Shown here: one piece after another, positions 1 to 9,575 of the stretch
How positions within the stretch are numbered: the stretch's first letter is position 1
Layout of the letters: each line of letters opens with the position of its first letter
From: an uncultured Methanomicrobiales archaeon
GTDB taxonomy: Archaea > Halobacteriota > Methanomicrobia > Methanomicrobiales > Methanospirillaceae
Assembly: GCA_903832665.1 (NCBI GenBank)
Contig: CAILCG010000022.1
Coordinates: forward strand, 108,193 to 172,192
Length of the DNA stretch: 64,000 nucleotides
Reading direction: 5' to 3'
Notes under the pieces: generated by a model
Database searches by the model: none
Told to the model about the DNA's origin: nothing
What the model saw: the letters and a program-made list of their open reading frames with translations, nothing else
Program-made: the position numbers and the translations under genes

Positions 1-2
1 CT

Positions 3-452
3 TCAATTGCACGGACCGTGACTCTTATCACGAAGGCAAGTGAGATGAGCGGCCAGATCGGTGTTGTACTCTCAATTGCATCCAGCGACGCAAAGATGAC
101 CGAAGTGCTCAAAAGGGAGCGCCTCGCCGAGATGTTCATTTATACGGCGATCGTATATCTCGCGTTCTTTGTCTTCCTTTTTGTCGTGGGTGTACTGACA
201 ACCCAGTTTCTCCCGGTGCTCGCGAAACTCACTACTACCGCATTACCAACCTCGGGGGCTTTTTCATCTATTGGTGCAATACCCATCATGACTATCAACC
301 GGCTCCTGTTCCATGCGTGTCTAGTTCAGGCTCTCTTCTCCGGATTAATCGCCGGGCAGATGGGTGAATCATCCATAGCAGCAGGAGTGAAACATTCCTG
401 TGTACTCCTGGTAATCGCATTGATTGCCTTCAAATTCATCCTCGTTATTTGA
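3..452 (+). CDS. flaJ: Archaellum assembly membrane protein FlaJ/ArlJ, C-terminal part
   Basis: The frame is open from base 3, so the gene starts upstream of the window and only about 149 residues are visible. FlaJ is the polytopic membrane platform of the archaellum motor, related to type II secretion F proteins, and works with the ATPase FlaI. The visible part begins with the cytoplasmic stretch ITKASEMSGQIGVVL, then a hydrophobic segment (FIYTAIVYLAFFVFLFVVGVL). Near the end come GLIAGQMGESSIAAGVKHS and a final membrane helix, the usual FlaJ ending. The upstream gene would be expected to be flaI. A TadC-like type IV pilus protein is the alternative. Confidence 0.8.
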   Translation, partial: SIARTVTLITKASEMSGQIGVVLSIASSDAKMTEVLKRERLAEMFIYTAIVYLAFFVFLFVVGVLTTQFLPVLAKLTTTALPTSGAFSSIGAIPIMTINRLLFHACLVQALFSGLIAGQMGESSIAAGVKHSCVLLVIALIAFKFILVI

Positions 453-520
453 GGCAGAAAATCTCATTTTAGATAAGATTAAATAATGCACGAGTGATCT
501 CGTAGTGAGGTGAATGGGAA

Positions 521-676
521 ATGTGTAGTGTTGGCGGGCCTATGGATATCGATATTCCCCCGGATCGGATAAAACCGAAAAGTTACCGTTGCAATGAATG
601 TAGTGAACGATTCAAGGGGATCGGGAAAAATCCTATCTGTCCAAGCTGCCAGTCAGAAGACGTGACAGAGATATGA
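521..676 (+). CDS. Small zinc-ribbon protein (51 aa)
   Basis: This 51-residue frame carries two CxxC knuckles, CNEC and CPSC, separated by 14 residues, as in rubredoxin-like or transcription-factor zinc ribbons. A single structural zinc is inferred. The N-terminus (MCSVGGPMDIDIPPDRIK) is not part of the ribbon. Its TGA overlaps the ATG of the next gene (ATGA at 673-676), so the two are probably translationally coupled and may act together. Partner and function are unknown; an adaptor or nucleic-acid-binding role is only a guess. Confidence 0.7.
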   Translation: MCSVGGPMDIDIPPDRIKPKSYRCNECSERFKGIGKNPICPSCQSEDVTEI

Positions 677-1146
677 TCTTTCCCCTTGATGATGAGTTTT
701 TACTCATTTCAGGGAAGCACTCTTTTTTACTGGTTGCAAAGACCCGTACCCGGTTTGCCCTTTGTTTGGAGATCCCTGCCGATGAGTATGTCCAAAGAGT
801 AGATTCTGGGGATCTCGTAGTCGTTTCTGCACCGGACGGTGGATCTGTTGAACCGGCAGTGATGCTCATCGAACTCGTAAGAACATATCACATGCCGCTG
901 CTCGTTCTTAAAAAAGGTCACCCGGGATCAAAACGTATCACTCGCGTGATATCTGTCGCACCGGAGATCTCTACCAGTTGCTCGATTCAGCGGGGTACGC
1001 ACCCTGAACAGCACCTTGTCTGTTCGAGTGACGAACTTGCCGGATTAACCCTTACGAGTATCGATGGCGGGGTCAGGATATCCACGATTCCTTCGGGGGT
1101 ATCACTTAAAGCAGTAAAATGCTGGATCACGACCGAATTTTCCTGA
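673..1146 (+). CDS. Uncharacterised protein coupled to the zinc ribbon
   Basis: A 157-residue soluble protein with no motif I recognise. It is strand-rich, with hydrophobic stretches such as FLLISGKHSFLLVAK and PAVMLIELVRTYHMPLLVL, and no signal peptide or membrane helix. The start is fixed by the four-base overlap with the preceding zinc-ribbon gene. It ends about 110 bases before the ATP synthase operon and is probably not part of that transcript, because a TATA-like element lies between. Longer overlapping frames on the other strand have no family features. It is probably a real gene of narrow phyletic range. Confidence 0.6.
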   Translation: MIFPLDDEFLLISGKHSFLLVAKTRTRFALCLEIPADEYVQRVDSGDLVVVSAPDGGSVEPAVMLIELVRTYHMPLLVLKKGHPGSKRITRVISVAPEISTSCSIQRGTHPEQHLVCSSDELAGLTLTSIDGGVRISTIPSGVSLKAVKCWITTEFS

Positions 1147-1204
1147 TTATCTGATTTTTCCGGGTTTAGAGTACTGGCGGAATAATCCTGATCGTAAATA
1201 ACAA

Positions 1205-1252
1205 TACATATATCTCTTTTTTCCCAACTATTGTACTGCCGTGAGAGGAGGG
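1205..1252 (+). promoter_or_regulatory. Putative promoter and strong ribosome binding site of the ATP synthase operon
   Basis: The AT-rich element tacatatatc (1205-1214) fits an archaeal TATA box and lies about 45 bases before ahaH. A purine-rich GAGGAGGG at 1245-1252 sits four bases from the ATG at 1257 and is an almost perfect anti-16S match. A short leader is implied. No other promoter-like element is evident inside the tightly packed operon. Confidence 0.45.
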
Positions 1253-1256
1253 TTGG

Positions 1257-1586
1257 ATGAAGACTGAGGTCCTACAAGACATCAAGAAAGCTGAAGAAGA
1301 GTACCAATCGATGATCAGCAAGGCCCAGGAAGAGAAGAAGCATAAGCATTCCCAGGCCGAACTGGAATCTGATAATCTGGTCGCAAAAGCGCAGAGTAAT
1401 GCTGAACAATATAAAAAGCTGAAACTGGAAGAAGCACGGCACCAGGCAGCACTTAAACACGCTGAAATCATAAAAAGTGGCAATCAGCGCGCAGCGGCAC
1501 TCAAAGTGAAAGGGGAACAGAACCTTTCAAAAGCAGTGCAGCTGTTGGTTTTGCGGTTTAAGGAGCAGCTGCATGTTAACGCCTAA
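1257..1586 (+). CDS. ahaH: A-type ATP synthase subunit H
   Basis: First gene of the A1Ao ATP synthase operon. The 109 residues are almost entirely charged heptad-like sequence (KKAEEEYQSMISKAQEEKK), as expected for the coiled-coil subunit H/G that pairs with subunit E to form the peripheral stalk. There is no membrane segment. The stop lies inside the next gene, overlapping ahaI by 14 bases, which suggests coupled translation. Position and composition make the call; sequence alone would be weak because coiled coils are low complexity. Confidence 0.85.
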   Translation: MKTEVLQDIKKAEEEYQSMISKAQEEKKHKHSQAELESDNLVAKAQSNAEQYKKLKLEEARHQAALKHAEIIKSGNQRAAALKVKGEQNLSKAVQLLVLRFKEQLHVNA

Positions 1587-3540
1587 GTGGATGAGCCGGC
1601 TGCTCATCGCCGCTTCCCGGGACCAGATGGCTCCGGTTGTTGCGGAACTTTATCGCCACCACCTGTTTCATATTGAGGAGTTCGTTGAAGCAGGGGCTGA
1701 AGGGTACGAGGGCTTTAAGATCGGTACGCCTCTTTCAGGAGCAAGCGAAGCATCTGTTGATCTCGTCAAGATACGGGCAATAGAAAATGCCACCTCTATC
1801 CAGGGGGATGACATTGATTCTGCAAAGGTCAGCACCCGGACAGAATTGAGATCCAGAATTGAACGTGACCTTCCGGTTCTTGAAAAAGAAGTAGAGGATC
1901 TTACGGTACGACGCTCACAGCTGGATGCACGGGTAAAGGAAAACGAGCAGAGAATTGCTGAGATCACACCGTTTCTTACCTTAACGGTGGATTTGGACCT
2001 GTACCGCGGATATGCTGGCTTTTCCGTGTTTGCAGGCTATGTAGATCGTGAAGTAACACTTACTCTACCCTGTGAGATATCGTATACTACGGGGAAGGAA
2101 AAAAATTTCATCGTCATTGTTGCCCCTGTCGGGCAGCGCAATGAGGTGGAACAGGCATTGCAGGCAGCTGCATTTCAGTCTGTACAGATTCCCGAAGAAT
2201 CAGGGGCTCCGCAGGCACGAATCGATCATTATACCGCTGAGATCTCCCGGATGAGAACGGAGCTCGGAGAAATTATACAGAAACTGGAGGAAATCCGGAC
2301 AAAACATAGCGGATTTCTGGTCGCCTGCGAGGAGTTGTTAAGGGCTGAAGTGGAGCAGACTGAAGCCCCACTGCGGTTTGCAACAACAAAACAGACGTTC
2401 GTTGCAGAGGGCTGGGTACCCTCTGAACGTGTTGATGCGGTAACCGATGCTCTTGTCAAAACGACCGGCGGAAAGATCTATGTCACTGTTCTGCCGATTG
2501 ACTTTGAACATGACAACGTCCCTGTCGAGTACAACAACCCGTCATTTGCAAAACCCACGCAGGTGCTCATCGACGTGTTCAACCGGCCCCGGTATACCGA
2601 AATCGACCCCACGCTGATGGTCTCAATCGTATTTCCCATCTTCTTTGGATTGATCCTCGGGGATGTCGGGTACGGGCTGATTCTCCTTGCGATGGCACTA
2701 GGACTCAGGAAATTCATGAAGGGCGAAGAAGGCCAGCAATTGCTTGCCGTGCTCAGGAATGCGAGCATATCGACCATCATCTTTGGTGTGCTCTATAGCG
2801 AATTCCTGGGTTTTGCCATTCCCGGACTGAAACCAATCATGCCATCCCGTCACCTGATAGCAGAACATGGTGGTCACGGGCCGATGATTCCGGATCTGAT
2901 GATCCTGTCCATCTGGATCGGTATACTGCATATTACACTAGGGCGTATTCTTGGCATGATCAATCATGCACGCCAGGATCATGGCGATCACCGTATCAAA
3001 GCGGTAATGGCGAATCTTGGCTGGCTTGCGGTCATGTGGGGTATCCTGATCGCAATCTGGTCAATTGCCGCATTGCCGCTTATGCCCAACCTGACCGGTC
3101 TCCTCTCTGTCGTATCGATAGTAAATATCGGGGGAGTAATAGGGGCAATTCTCGTAGTGATCGGGGTTGCGTTTATTGCAAGGGACTCAATGCTCGAGGT
3201 TGTTGAAATCCCGACGATCATTTCGCATGTTTTATCCTATGCCCGTATCGTTGCGGTCGGGCTCTCTTCGGTCGCCATTGCAATGGTCATCAATTTCATT
3301 GCGATCGGTATGTTCATTGAGCCCCAGTTGAAAAATTTTACCCTTTTTAGTATTTTTATCATCCTTGCCGGAATAGTCATCTTCCTTTTGGGACATGCGC
3401 TGAACACGGCACTGGGTATCCTGGGTGGGGGACTCCACTCAATCAGGTTGCATTATGTTGAATTCTTCACCAAGTTTTACAAAGGTGGAGGCGTGAAGTA
3501 CATTCCGTTCGGAATGAAAAGAAGATTTACGGAGGACTAA
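1573..3540 (+). CDS. ahaI: A-type ATP synthase subunit I (a-subunit, ion channel stator)
   Basis: The 655 residues have the two-part layout of V-type subunit a: a soluble, partly coiled-coil N-terminal half to about residue 340, then seven or eight membrane helices from about 348. The segment ISHVLSYARIVAVGLSS carries the essential channel arginine near residue 558, and GHALNTALGILGGGLHSIRLHYVEFFTKFY near the C-terminus is typical of the family. It forms the ion half-channels next to the AhaK ring and holds the peripheral stalks. The start overlaps ahaH; ahaK follows three bases after the stop. Confidence 0.95.
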   Translation: MLTPKWMSRLLIAASRDQMAPVVAELYRHHLFHIEEFVEAGAEGYEGFKIGTPLSGASEASVDLVKIRAIENATSIQGDDIDSAKVSTRTELRSRIERDLPVLEKEVEDLTVRRSQLDARVKENEQRIAEITPFLTLTVDLDLYRGYAGFSVFAGYVDREVTLTLPCEISYTTGKEKNFIVIVAPVGQRNEVEQALQAAAFQSVQIPEESGAPQARIDHYTAEISRMRTELGEIIQKLEEIRTKHSGFLVACEELLRAEVEQTEAPLRFATTKQTFVAEGWVPSERVDAVTDALVKTTGGKIYVTVLPIDFEHDNVPVEYNNPSFAKPTQVLIDVFNRPRYTEIDPTLMVSIVFPIFFGLILGDVGYGLILLAMALGLRKFMKGEEGQQLLAVLRNASISTIIFGVLYSEFLGFAIPGLKPIMPSRHLIAEHGGHGPMIPDLMILSIWIGILHITLGRILGMINHARQDHGDHRIKAVMANLGWLAVMWGILIAIWSIAALPLMPNLTGLLSVVSIVNIGGVIGAILVVIGVAFIARDSMLEVVEIPTIISHVLSYARIVAVGLSSVAIAMVINFIAIGMFIEPQLKNFTLFSIFIILAGIVIFLLGHALNTALGILGGGLHSIRLHYVEFFTKFYKGGGVKYIPFGMKRRFTED

Positions 3541-3543
3541 ATT

Positions 3544-3816
3544 ATGGCAGCAGAATTAGTAACAGCAGTAGACGTTGGAATGAGCGTAGAAGCAATCAAG
3601 GCATCGCAGATGGGAATGAAGGCACTTGGTGCAGGTATCGCAGTCGGTCTGACCGGTATCGGTACGGGTATTGCAGAAATGGGTATTGGATCAGCCGCAG
3701 TCGGTGCAGTCGCCGAGAACAAGGATATGTTCGGTCTTGCACTGCTCTTTACTGTTATCCCGGAAACCATCGTTATCTTCGGTCTTGTCGTCGGTCTCCT
3801 TCTGTTGTTCTTATAA
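3544..3816 (+). CDS. ahaK: A-type ATP synthase subunit K (proteolipid c-ring)
   Basis: A 90-residue, two-helix hairpin proteolipid, so of the simple size and not duplicated or triplicated as in some methanogens. Helix 1 is the glycine-rich GAGIAVGLTGIGTGIAEMG. Helix 2 contains VIPETIVIFGLVV, with Glu74 as the expected ion-carrying carboxylate. The N-terminal 27 residues are longer than a bare hairpin needs and could be a short leader or surface segment. It forms the rotor ring working against AhaI. The next gene begins after 13 bases. Confidence 0.95.
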   Translation: MAAELVTAVDVGMSVEAIKASQMGMKALGAGIAVGLTGIGTGIAEMGIGSAAVGAVAENKDMFGLALLFTVIPETIVIFGLVVGLLLLFL

Positions 3817-3829
3817 GCAGGAGCAGACA

Positions 3830-4408
3830 ATGGGACTGGAAGCCGTTGTAGAAGAGATCAGGGAAAAAGGCAGGCGCGAAGCAGAAAGGATTCAGGCAGA
3901 GTCAAAGCAAGACGTTGAGAAGATCCTGGCAGCTGCACACAAGCGGGTTGAAGAGATCAAACTTGTCGCAGAGGCCGAGTCCGAAAAAAAGGCGGTCCAC
4001 ATAGTGGGCCAGGACATCTCTGCAGCAAACCTGCTTGTCAAACGCGAGATCCTTAATTCGCAAAAAGCGCTTCTGGACGAAGTCTACGAAGCGACACGAA
4101 AGGAGATCGCCGGACTCCCTGAGAGCTTCCATCGAGAAGCCATCAAAAAACTCCTCACCGAGGCAAAAAAGGAGATCCCGAAAGGGAAGATCTACTGCAA
4201 TGCCCGGGATCAAGCCGCAGTAAAAGCAATTATTGCCGAAAATTCCGGTTTAGCAGGATTTACTCTGGGTGACCCGGTCAACATTGACGGCGGGGTTCTC
4301 ATAGAAGGTGAAGGAGCGGCGTTGCAGATTGATTACAGTTATCGCACATTCCTCGCACGGGTCTGGGAATCCGGGTTGAAAGATGCATCTGACATCCTGT
4401 TTGTATAG
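3830..4408 (+). CDS. ahaE: A-type ATP synthase subunit E (peripheral stalk)
   Basis: The protein is 192 residues from the ATG at 3830; the longer open frame reaches back into ahaK and is not coding there. The N-terminal 80 residues are a coiled coil (EEIREKGRREAERIQAESKQ). The C-terminal half is the globular head that caps AhaA/AhaB, with IDGGVLIEGEGAALQIDYSY as the family signature. Residues near the end (FLARVWESGLKDASDILFV) are also typical. It lies between ahaK and ahaC, as in Methanosarcina. Confidence 0.93.
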   Translation: MGLEAVVEEIREKGRREAERIQAESKQDVEKILAAAHKRVEEIKLVAEAESEKKAVHIVGQDISAANLLVKREILNSQKALLDEVYEATRKEIAGLPESFHREAIKKLLTEAKKEIPKGKIYCNARDQAAVKAIIAENSGLAGFTLGDPVNIDGGVLIEGEGAALQIDYSYRTFLARVWESGLKDASDILFV

Positions 4409-4420
4409 GGAGGGTAAGAT

Positions 4421-5476
4421 ATGGTTGGGGTGAAGAATATCTCAGCACCGTACATCTATGTATGTACCAGGATGCGGGTGAGAAAGGCAAAGCTTCTCCC
4501 AAAGGAGGAGTATATGCGCATGCTCAATATGAGCCTCCCTGAGATTACCCGTCTCATCGGGGAAACCGAATACAAACAGGAGATCGACGAACTGGCTACC
4601 ACCTTTAAAGGCATTGACTTGATTGAAGTCGCCCTTTCCTGGAACTTAGCCAAGGAATACCAGAAGATTCAGGAGATTACCCCGGGAAACCTCAAACAGT
4701 TCACTCAGGCGTATCTCCGTCGTTGGGATATCCAGAATGTTCTGACAATTCTCCGCGGTAAGATGCAGGGTGTCAAGGCCGGCAAGATCAAAGAGATCCT
4801 GGTTCCTGCCGGGAGTCTTGACGCTAATGTGCTCGACCGCCTCTTACCCGAAGAGAGTATTGAGCGGATCATCGATGCACTCAAGGGCCACCGGATGTAT
4901 CCGGTATTAGCCCGCGAGTACCCGTACGCAAAGGAGAGTGGATCCTTATCTCGCATGGAAAATGAGCTCTACAAGCAGTTCTATGCGGAGATCCTTGCTG
5001 AAGGCGAAGGAGGAATCAAGGGGGGTAATCTTTTCCTTGATTTCATCAAACTCGATATCGATATCAAGAACATCAAGACACTGTTCCGACTCCGTGCTGA
5101 CACCTTTAAGGAGGATGCCCGTGATATGCATATCATCGGGGGAGCACTTTCGGTAACAAATTTTGCCAATCTGAATAATATCGATGATCAGGGTGAATTC
5201 ATTGACCAGCTCAAAGCGAAAATCCGCCAGAAGCTGCTGCTTTCTCTCCTTGAAGATATGAGGACTGAAAAAACAATCCGTGATGTTGAAGTAAGGCTCA
5301 CCCGGGTGCAGCTGGAACAGATGGAGCGGATGTCAAAGCGCAATCCCATCTCTATTCATCCGATTCTCGTCTATCTCGAGAAGAAGAAGTACGAGGTGTT
5401 CAATCTCCGGGCTCTAGCCAGAGGAAAAGAGTCAAAACTGCCATCTGAAAAGATCGCGGAATACCTGGTGGTGTAA
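4421..5476 (+). CDS. ahaC: A-type ATP synthase subunit C (rotor socket)
   Basis: A 351-residue, mostly helical soluble protein of the V-ATPase d/C family, which couples the central stalk to the c-ring. Family features include YIYVCTRMRVRKAKLLP at the N-terminus, repeated short helical motifs, and LDFIKLDIDIKNIKTLFRLR in the middle. A GGGAGGG-like stretch lies about ten bases before the ATG. The stop TAA is followed immediately by the ATG of ahaF, so the genes are co-transcribed and probably coupled. Confidence 0.93.
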   Translation: MVGVKNISAPYIYVCTRMRVRKAKLLPKEEYMRMLNMSLPEITRLIGETEYKQEIDELATTFKGIDLIEVALSWNLAKEYQKIQEITPGNLKQFTQAYLRRWDIQNVLTILRGKMQGVKAGKIKEILVPAGSLDANVLDRLLPEESIERIIDALKGHRMYPVLAREYPYAKESGSLSRMENELYKQFYAEILAEGEGGIKGGNLFLDFIKLDIDIKNIKTLFRLRADTFKEDARDMHIIGGALSVTNFANLNNIDDQGEFIDQLKAKIRQKLLLSLLEDMRTEKTIRDVEVRLTRVQLEQMERMSKRNPISIHPILVYLEKKKYEVFNLRALARGKESKLPSEKIAEYLVV

Positions 5477-5782
5477 ATGGAGATCGCAGTTATAGGCAAC
5501 AGTGAGTTCATCCTCGGCTTCAGGCTTGCGGGTATCCGCAAGACCTATGCTGCCGAGAACGATGAACAACTCAATGAATACATCACCAGCGTGCTGCAGG
5601 ATGGCGAGGTTGCTATTCTCGTACTCAACAGCAGCGACATGGAAAAAGTACCCCGCAGGCTTCGTGCAACTCTGGAAAATTCCGTAAAGCCGACCGTGAT
5701 TGCGATCGGTGCCGAGGAAGAAGGGGGCCTGACCATGAGAGAGAGAATCAAGAGATCGGTGGGTGTTGATCTGTGGAAGTAA
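5477..5782 (+). CDS. ahaF: A-type ATP synthase subunit F (regulatory central-stalk subunit)
   Basis: A 101-residue protein with the Rossmann-like fold of V/A-ATPase subunit F: an initial strand [19 protein letters not shown], an acidic middle, and a [16 protein letters not shown] ending with a basic C-terminal helix. Subunit F binds the central shaft with subunit D and modulates ATP hydrolysis. Its last ten bases overlap the GTG start of ahaA, a typical arrangement for balanced synthesis of the A1 head. Confidence 0.92.
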   Translation: MEIAVIGNSEFILGFRLAGIRKTYAAENDEQLNEYITSVLQDGEVAILVLNSSDMEKVPRRLRATLENSVKPTVIAIGAEEEGGLTMRERIKRSVGVDLWK

Positions 5783-7539
5783 CAACCAAACAAGCAAAGG
5801 AAAAGAAACAAGGGGTTCTGAAAAGAATCGCCGGCCCTGTCGTAACGGCAGTCAACCTTGACGCCCACATGTACGATGTGGTGAAGGTCGGCAAAGAAGA
5901 GCTGATGGGTGAGGTCATCAAGATCCAGGGTGACAGTGTCGTCATCCAGGTCTATGAAGATACCTCGGGCATCAGGCCAGGCGAACCGGTCTCAAACACC
6001 GGTCTTTCGCTTGCGGTTGAACTCGGTCCGGGTCTGCTGACCAGTATCTACGATGGAATCCAGCGTCCTCTGGAAGTCCTCGTGGACAAGATGGGCAACT
6101 TCATCCAGCGTGGTGTAACAGCACCAGGGCTCTCCCATGAAAAGAAATGGACCTTCAAGCCGCTCGTAAAGACCGGTGACAAGGTAGAACCGGGCGCACT
6201 TCTTGGAGAAGTTCAGGAAACCAACATCGTCCACAAGGTCATGCTGCCCCCGAACGTAAAAGCGGGAGTAGTCAAGACTATCAAGAGCGGAGACTACACG
6301 ATCGACGAGATCATCTGTGTTCTCGAAGATGGTCGCGAGTACCCGATGATCCAGCGCTGGCCAGTCCGTGTCCCCCGCCCGGTAAAAGAGAAGATGAACC
6401 CGACGATTCCCCTGATCACCGGTCAGCGGATCCTCGACGGTCTCTTCCCGATTGCTAAAGGCGGTACCGCCGCAATTCCCGGACCTTTCGGGAGCGGCAA
6501 GACCGTTACCCAGCAGCAGCTGGCAAAATGGTCGGATGCCGAGATCGTGGTGTACATCGGCTGCGGAGAACGCGGCAACGAGATGACGGAAGTTCTTACG
6601 GAATTCCCGCACCTTGAAGACCCCAAGAGCGGAAAGCCCCTCATGGAACGGACCGTGCTCATTGCAAATACGTCCAACATGCCGGTGGCAGCCCGTGAAG
6701 CATCGGTTTACACCGGTATCACCATCGCGGAATACTTCCGTGACATGGGTTACGACGTTTCCCTGATGGCTGACTCAACCTCTCGCTGGGCAGAAGCCAT
6801 GCGTGAGATCTCCTCGCGTCTCGAAGAGATGCCCGGTGAAGAAGGGTACCCGGCCTACCTTGCAGCCCGCCTCTCGGAGTTCTACGAGCGAGCCGGTCTT
6901 GTCAAGACTCTCAGCGGGACCCGCGGTTCCGTCTCGGTTATCGGTGCAGTTTCCCCACCTGGTGGAGACTTCTCAGAACCGGTCACCCAGAATACCCTGC
7001 GTATCGTCAAGGTATTCTGGGCACTGGATGCCAAGCTCTCCCAGCGCCGGCACTTCCCGGCCATCAACTGGCTGAACTCGTACTCCCTGTATCTCGAAGC
7101 TCTCCATGACTACTATGACAAGGAAGTCTCTCCCGAATGGAACACTATCCGGTCATGGGCCATGGAAATCCTCCAGAAAGAGGCAGAACTTCAGGAGATT
7201 GTGCAGCTTGTCGGTTCCGATGCCCTGCCCGAATCAGAACAGGTGACCATCGAAGTCGCCCGTATGATCCGCGAGATCTTCCTCCAGCAGAACGCGTACG
7301 ACTCGGTCGACACTTTCTGTGACATGAAGAAACAGTATGCCATGATGAAGTCTATCAAGACATATGCAGAACTGGCGTACGCAGCCCAGCTTGTCGGTGT
7401 CAGCCCTGCCCAGATCAATGCAGTCAAGGCCAAGAATGAGCTGGCCCAGATCAAGTTCATCAAGGACTACACACCCGAGCTGGCGAAGATTATGAAACAG
7501 ATGGACGATGAGTTCAACACACTGAGGTCGGCAGCATGA
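5773..7539 (+). CDS. ahaA: A-type ATP synthase catalytic subunit A
   Basis: A 588-residue catalytic subunit with a GTG start at 5773, chosen because it overlaps ahaF and gives the usual N-terminus ([12 protein letters not shown]). The nucleotide loop GPFGSGKT is at residues 237-244. The non-homologous insert of A subunits precedes it, and [21 protein letters not shown] and the [18 protein letters not shown] segment follow. Length is normal, so there is no intein. Together with AhaB it forms the hexamer that makes ATP at the cytoplasmic face. ahaB begins four bases before the stop (ATGA). Confidence 0.97.
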   Translation: MEVTTKQAKEKKQGVLKRIAGPVVTAVNLDAHMYDVVKVGKEELMGEVIKIQGDSVVIQVYEDTSGIRPGEPVSNTGLSLAVELGPGLLTSIYDGIQRPLEVLVDKMGNFIQRGVTAPGLSHEKKWTFKPLVKTGDKVEPGALLGEVQETNIVHKVMLPPNVKAGVVKTIKSGDYTIDEIICVLEDGREYPMIQRWPVRVPRPVKEKMNPTIPLITGQRILDGLFPIAKGGTAAIPGPFGSGKTVTQQQLAKWSDAEIVVYIGCGERGNEMTEVLTEFPHLEDPKSGKPLMERTVLIANTSNMPVAAREASVYTGITIAEYFRDMGYDVSLMADSTSRWAEAMREISSRLEEMPGEEGYPAYLAARLSEFYERAGLVKTLSGTRGSVSVIGAVSPPGGDFSEPVTQNTLRIVKVFWALDAKLSQRRHFPAINWLNSYSLYLEALHDYYDKEVSPEWNTIRSWAMEILQKEAELQEIVQLVGSDALPESEQVTIEVARMIREIFLQQNAYDSVDTFCDMKKQYAMMKSIKTYAELAYAAQLVGVSPAQINAVKAKNELAQIKFIKDYTPELAKIMKQMDDEFNTLRSAA

Positions 7540-8924
7540 AGGAATACAGGACGATAAGTAAGATTGCCGGGCCGCTTGTCTTTGTCGAAAAGACCGAGCC
7601 AATCGCCTACGGCGAACTCGTTAATATCATTCTTTCCGATGGCACAACCAAGCGTGGCCAAGTGCTTGACACGAGCGACGAACTCGTCGTTGTCCAGATC
7701 TTCGAGACCACAGCCGGTATCGGAAGAGACAGCGGTGTCCGGTTCACGGGAGAAACCATCAAGATGCCCGTGGGTAGGGAGATGCTCGGACGCATTCTGT
7801 CCGGTGGCGGTAAGCCCATTGATGGAGGCCCGGATCTTGTCCCGGAGAAGCGCCTGGACATCAACGGTGCTGCCATCAACCCGTACGCCCGGGGTATGCC
7901 GGCGGATTTCATCCAGACCGGTATCTCCACCATTGACGGGACCAACACCCTTGTCCGTGGCCAGAAACTCCCGATCTTCTCGGGTGCAGGTCTCCCGCAC
8001 AACAATGTTGCGCTGCAGATCGCCCGTCAGGCAAAGGTGCCTGGTTCGACCGAGAAATTCGCGGTAGTCTTTGCTGCAATGGGTATCACCAAAGAAGAAG
8101 CGAACTACTTCATGCAGGACTTCGAGCGCACCGGTGCGCTGGAACGAGCGGTTGTATTCCTCAACCTTGCAGATGACCCGGCTGTAGAGCGTATCATCAC
8201 GCCCCGTCTCGCCCTGACAACTGCTGAATACCTTGCTTTCGAGCTCGGTATGCACGTGCTCGTTATCCTGACGGATATGACCAACTATTGTGAAGCGCTC
8301 CGTCAGATCGGTGCAGCCCGTGAAGAAGTGCCCGGTCGCCGTGGCTACCCGGGGTACATGTACACGGATCTTGCCAACCTCTACGAGCGTGCCGGTATGA
8401 TCAAGGGTCAGAAGGGCTCTGTCACCCAGATCCCGATCCTTACCATGCCCGGTGACGATATCACCCACCCGATCGCCGACCTGACCGGTTACATCACCGA
8501 AGGCCAGATCGTGGTCAACCGTGATCTCCACCGCAAAGGTATCTACCCCCCCATCAACGTACTCCCATCCCTCTCCCGTCTGATGAATCTCGGTATCGGG
8601 AAAGGAAAGACCCGTGAAGACCACAAGAAGGTCTCTGACCAGATGTATGCAGGGTACGCAGAAGGAAACGATCTCCGTGGACTCGTTGCGATCGTTGGTA
8701 AGGATGCACTCTCCGAACGTGACCGGCTGCTCTTGGAGTTCGCCGATCTCTTCGAGAACAAGTTTGTCCGCCAGGGATACGATGAAGACCGGACGATCGA
8801 GGATACCCTGAACATCGGCTGGGACCTGCTCTCGACCTTACCGGTAGAACAGCTGACCCGTATCGACCGCGAACTTATCAACAAGTACCACCCGAAGTTC
8901 CGCACTGGTGCAAAGAAGGAGTAA
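7536..8924 (+). CDS. ahaB: A-type ATP synthase regulatory subunit B
   Basis: A 462-residue B subunit, the non-catalytic partner of AhaA. The P-loop is degenerate, as in the family: the region near residue 150 reads [19 protein letters not shown]. Other landmarks are [37 protein letters not shown] and [14 protein letters not shown]. The start shares ATGA with the ahaA stop. The long antisense frame over this gene is a codon-bias shadow. Confidence 0.97.
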   Translation: MKEYRTISKIAGPLVFVEKTEPIAYGELVNIILSDGTTKRGQVLDTSDELVVVQIFETTAGIGRDSGVRFTGETIKMPVGREMLGRILSGGGKPIDGGPDLVPEKRLDINGAAINPYARGMPADFIQTGISTIDGTNTLVRGQKLPIFSGAGLPHNNVALQIARQAKVPGSTEKFAVVFAAMGITKEEANYFMQDFERTGALERAVVFLNLADDPAVERIITPRLALTTAEYLAFELGMHVLVILTDMTNYCEALRQIGAAREEVPGRRGYPGYMYTDLANLYERAGMIKGQKGSVTQIPILTMPGDDITHPIADLTGYITEGQIVVNRDLHRKGIYPPINVLPSLSRLMNLGIGKGKTREDHKKVSDQMYAGYAEGNDLRGLVAIVGKDALSERDRLLLEFADLFENKFVRQGYDEDRTIEDTLNIGWDLLSTLPVEQLTRIDRELINKYHPKFRTGAKKE

Positions 8925-8931
8925 GAAGTCC

Positions 8932-9561
8932 ATGGCCCTGCGCGATATCAAGCCAACCCGTTCCGAACTGATCGACTTAAAGCGGAAGATCAAGCTTTCG
9001 GAGCGTGGCTACAAGATCCTTAAAATGAAGCGCGATGGACTGATTCTTGAATTTTTCAAGATCCTGGCAAATGCAAAGGATACCCGGGGCGACCTTCTCA
9101 GAAAGTACGCAACCGCTGTCGAGATGATGGCTCTGGCCAATACTGTTGAAGGTGCAATTGGTGTGAAATCAGCTGCATTCTCGGTCAAAGAGGTGCCCGA
9201 GATCACCTTGAAGAGCAAGAATATCATGGGCGTGGTCGTTCCGCAGATAGAATCATCGAAAGTCAGGAAAAATCTTGTCGACCGCGGGTATGGGGTGCTT
9301 GGCACCTCTACCGTAATCGACGAGACGGCATCTGCGTTTGAGGAACTCGTTGAGTCAATTATCGAGAGTGCCGAGATCGAGACCACGATGAAACGCCTGC
9401 TTGACGAGATTGAGAAGACCAAACGCCGTGTCAATGCCCTTGAGTTCAAGGTCATCCCTGAACTCACAGAAGCACGGGATTTCATCAAGATGCGTCTTGA
9501 TGAGATGGAAAGAGAAGAGCTCTTCCGGATGAAAAAGATCAAATCCCGGAATACCACGTAA
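8932..9561 (+). CDS. ahaD: A-type ATP synthase subunit D (central shaft)
   Basis: The start is taken at ATG 8932, giving 209 residues beginning MALRDIKPTRSELI; the open frame extends eight codons upstream into ahaB but lacks family character there. Long N- and C-terminal helices form the antiparallel coiled-coil shaft that rotates inside the A3B3 hexamer. ALEFKVIPELTEARDFI near residue 170 is a strong family signature. It is the last recognisable ATP synthase gene; no ahaG follows as it does in Methanosarcina mazei. Confidence 0.95.
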   Translation: MALRDIKPTRSELIDLKRKIKLSERGYKILKMKRDGLILEFFKILANAKDTRGDLLRKYATAVEMMALANTVEGAIGVKSAAFSVKEVPEITLKSKNIMGVVVPQIESSKVRKNLVDRGYGVLGTSTVIDETASAFEELVESIIESAEIETTMKRLLDEIEKTKRRVNALEFKVIPELTEARDFIKMRLDEMEREELFRMKKIKSRNTT

Positions 9562-9575
9562 TTTTTTATGAGGTT

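Noticed and set aside
5773..7539. Intein in AhaA
   Set aside because: Length is normal and the P-loop region is uninterrupted; the same holds for aIF5B.
7467..8624. A 385-codon minus-strand frame over ahaB
   Set aside because: Antisense shadow of a highly conserved gene with strong codon bias; rich in His, Asp and Gly without motifs.
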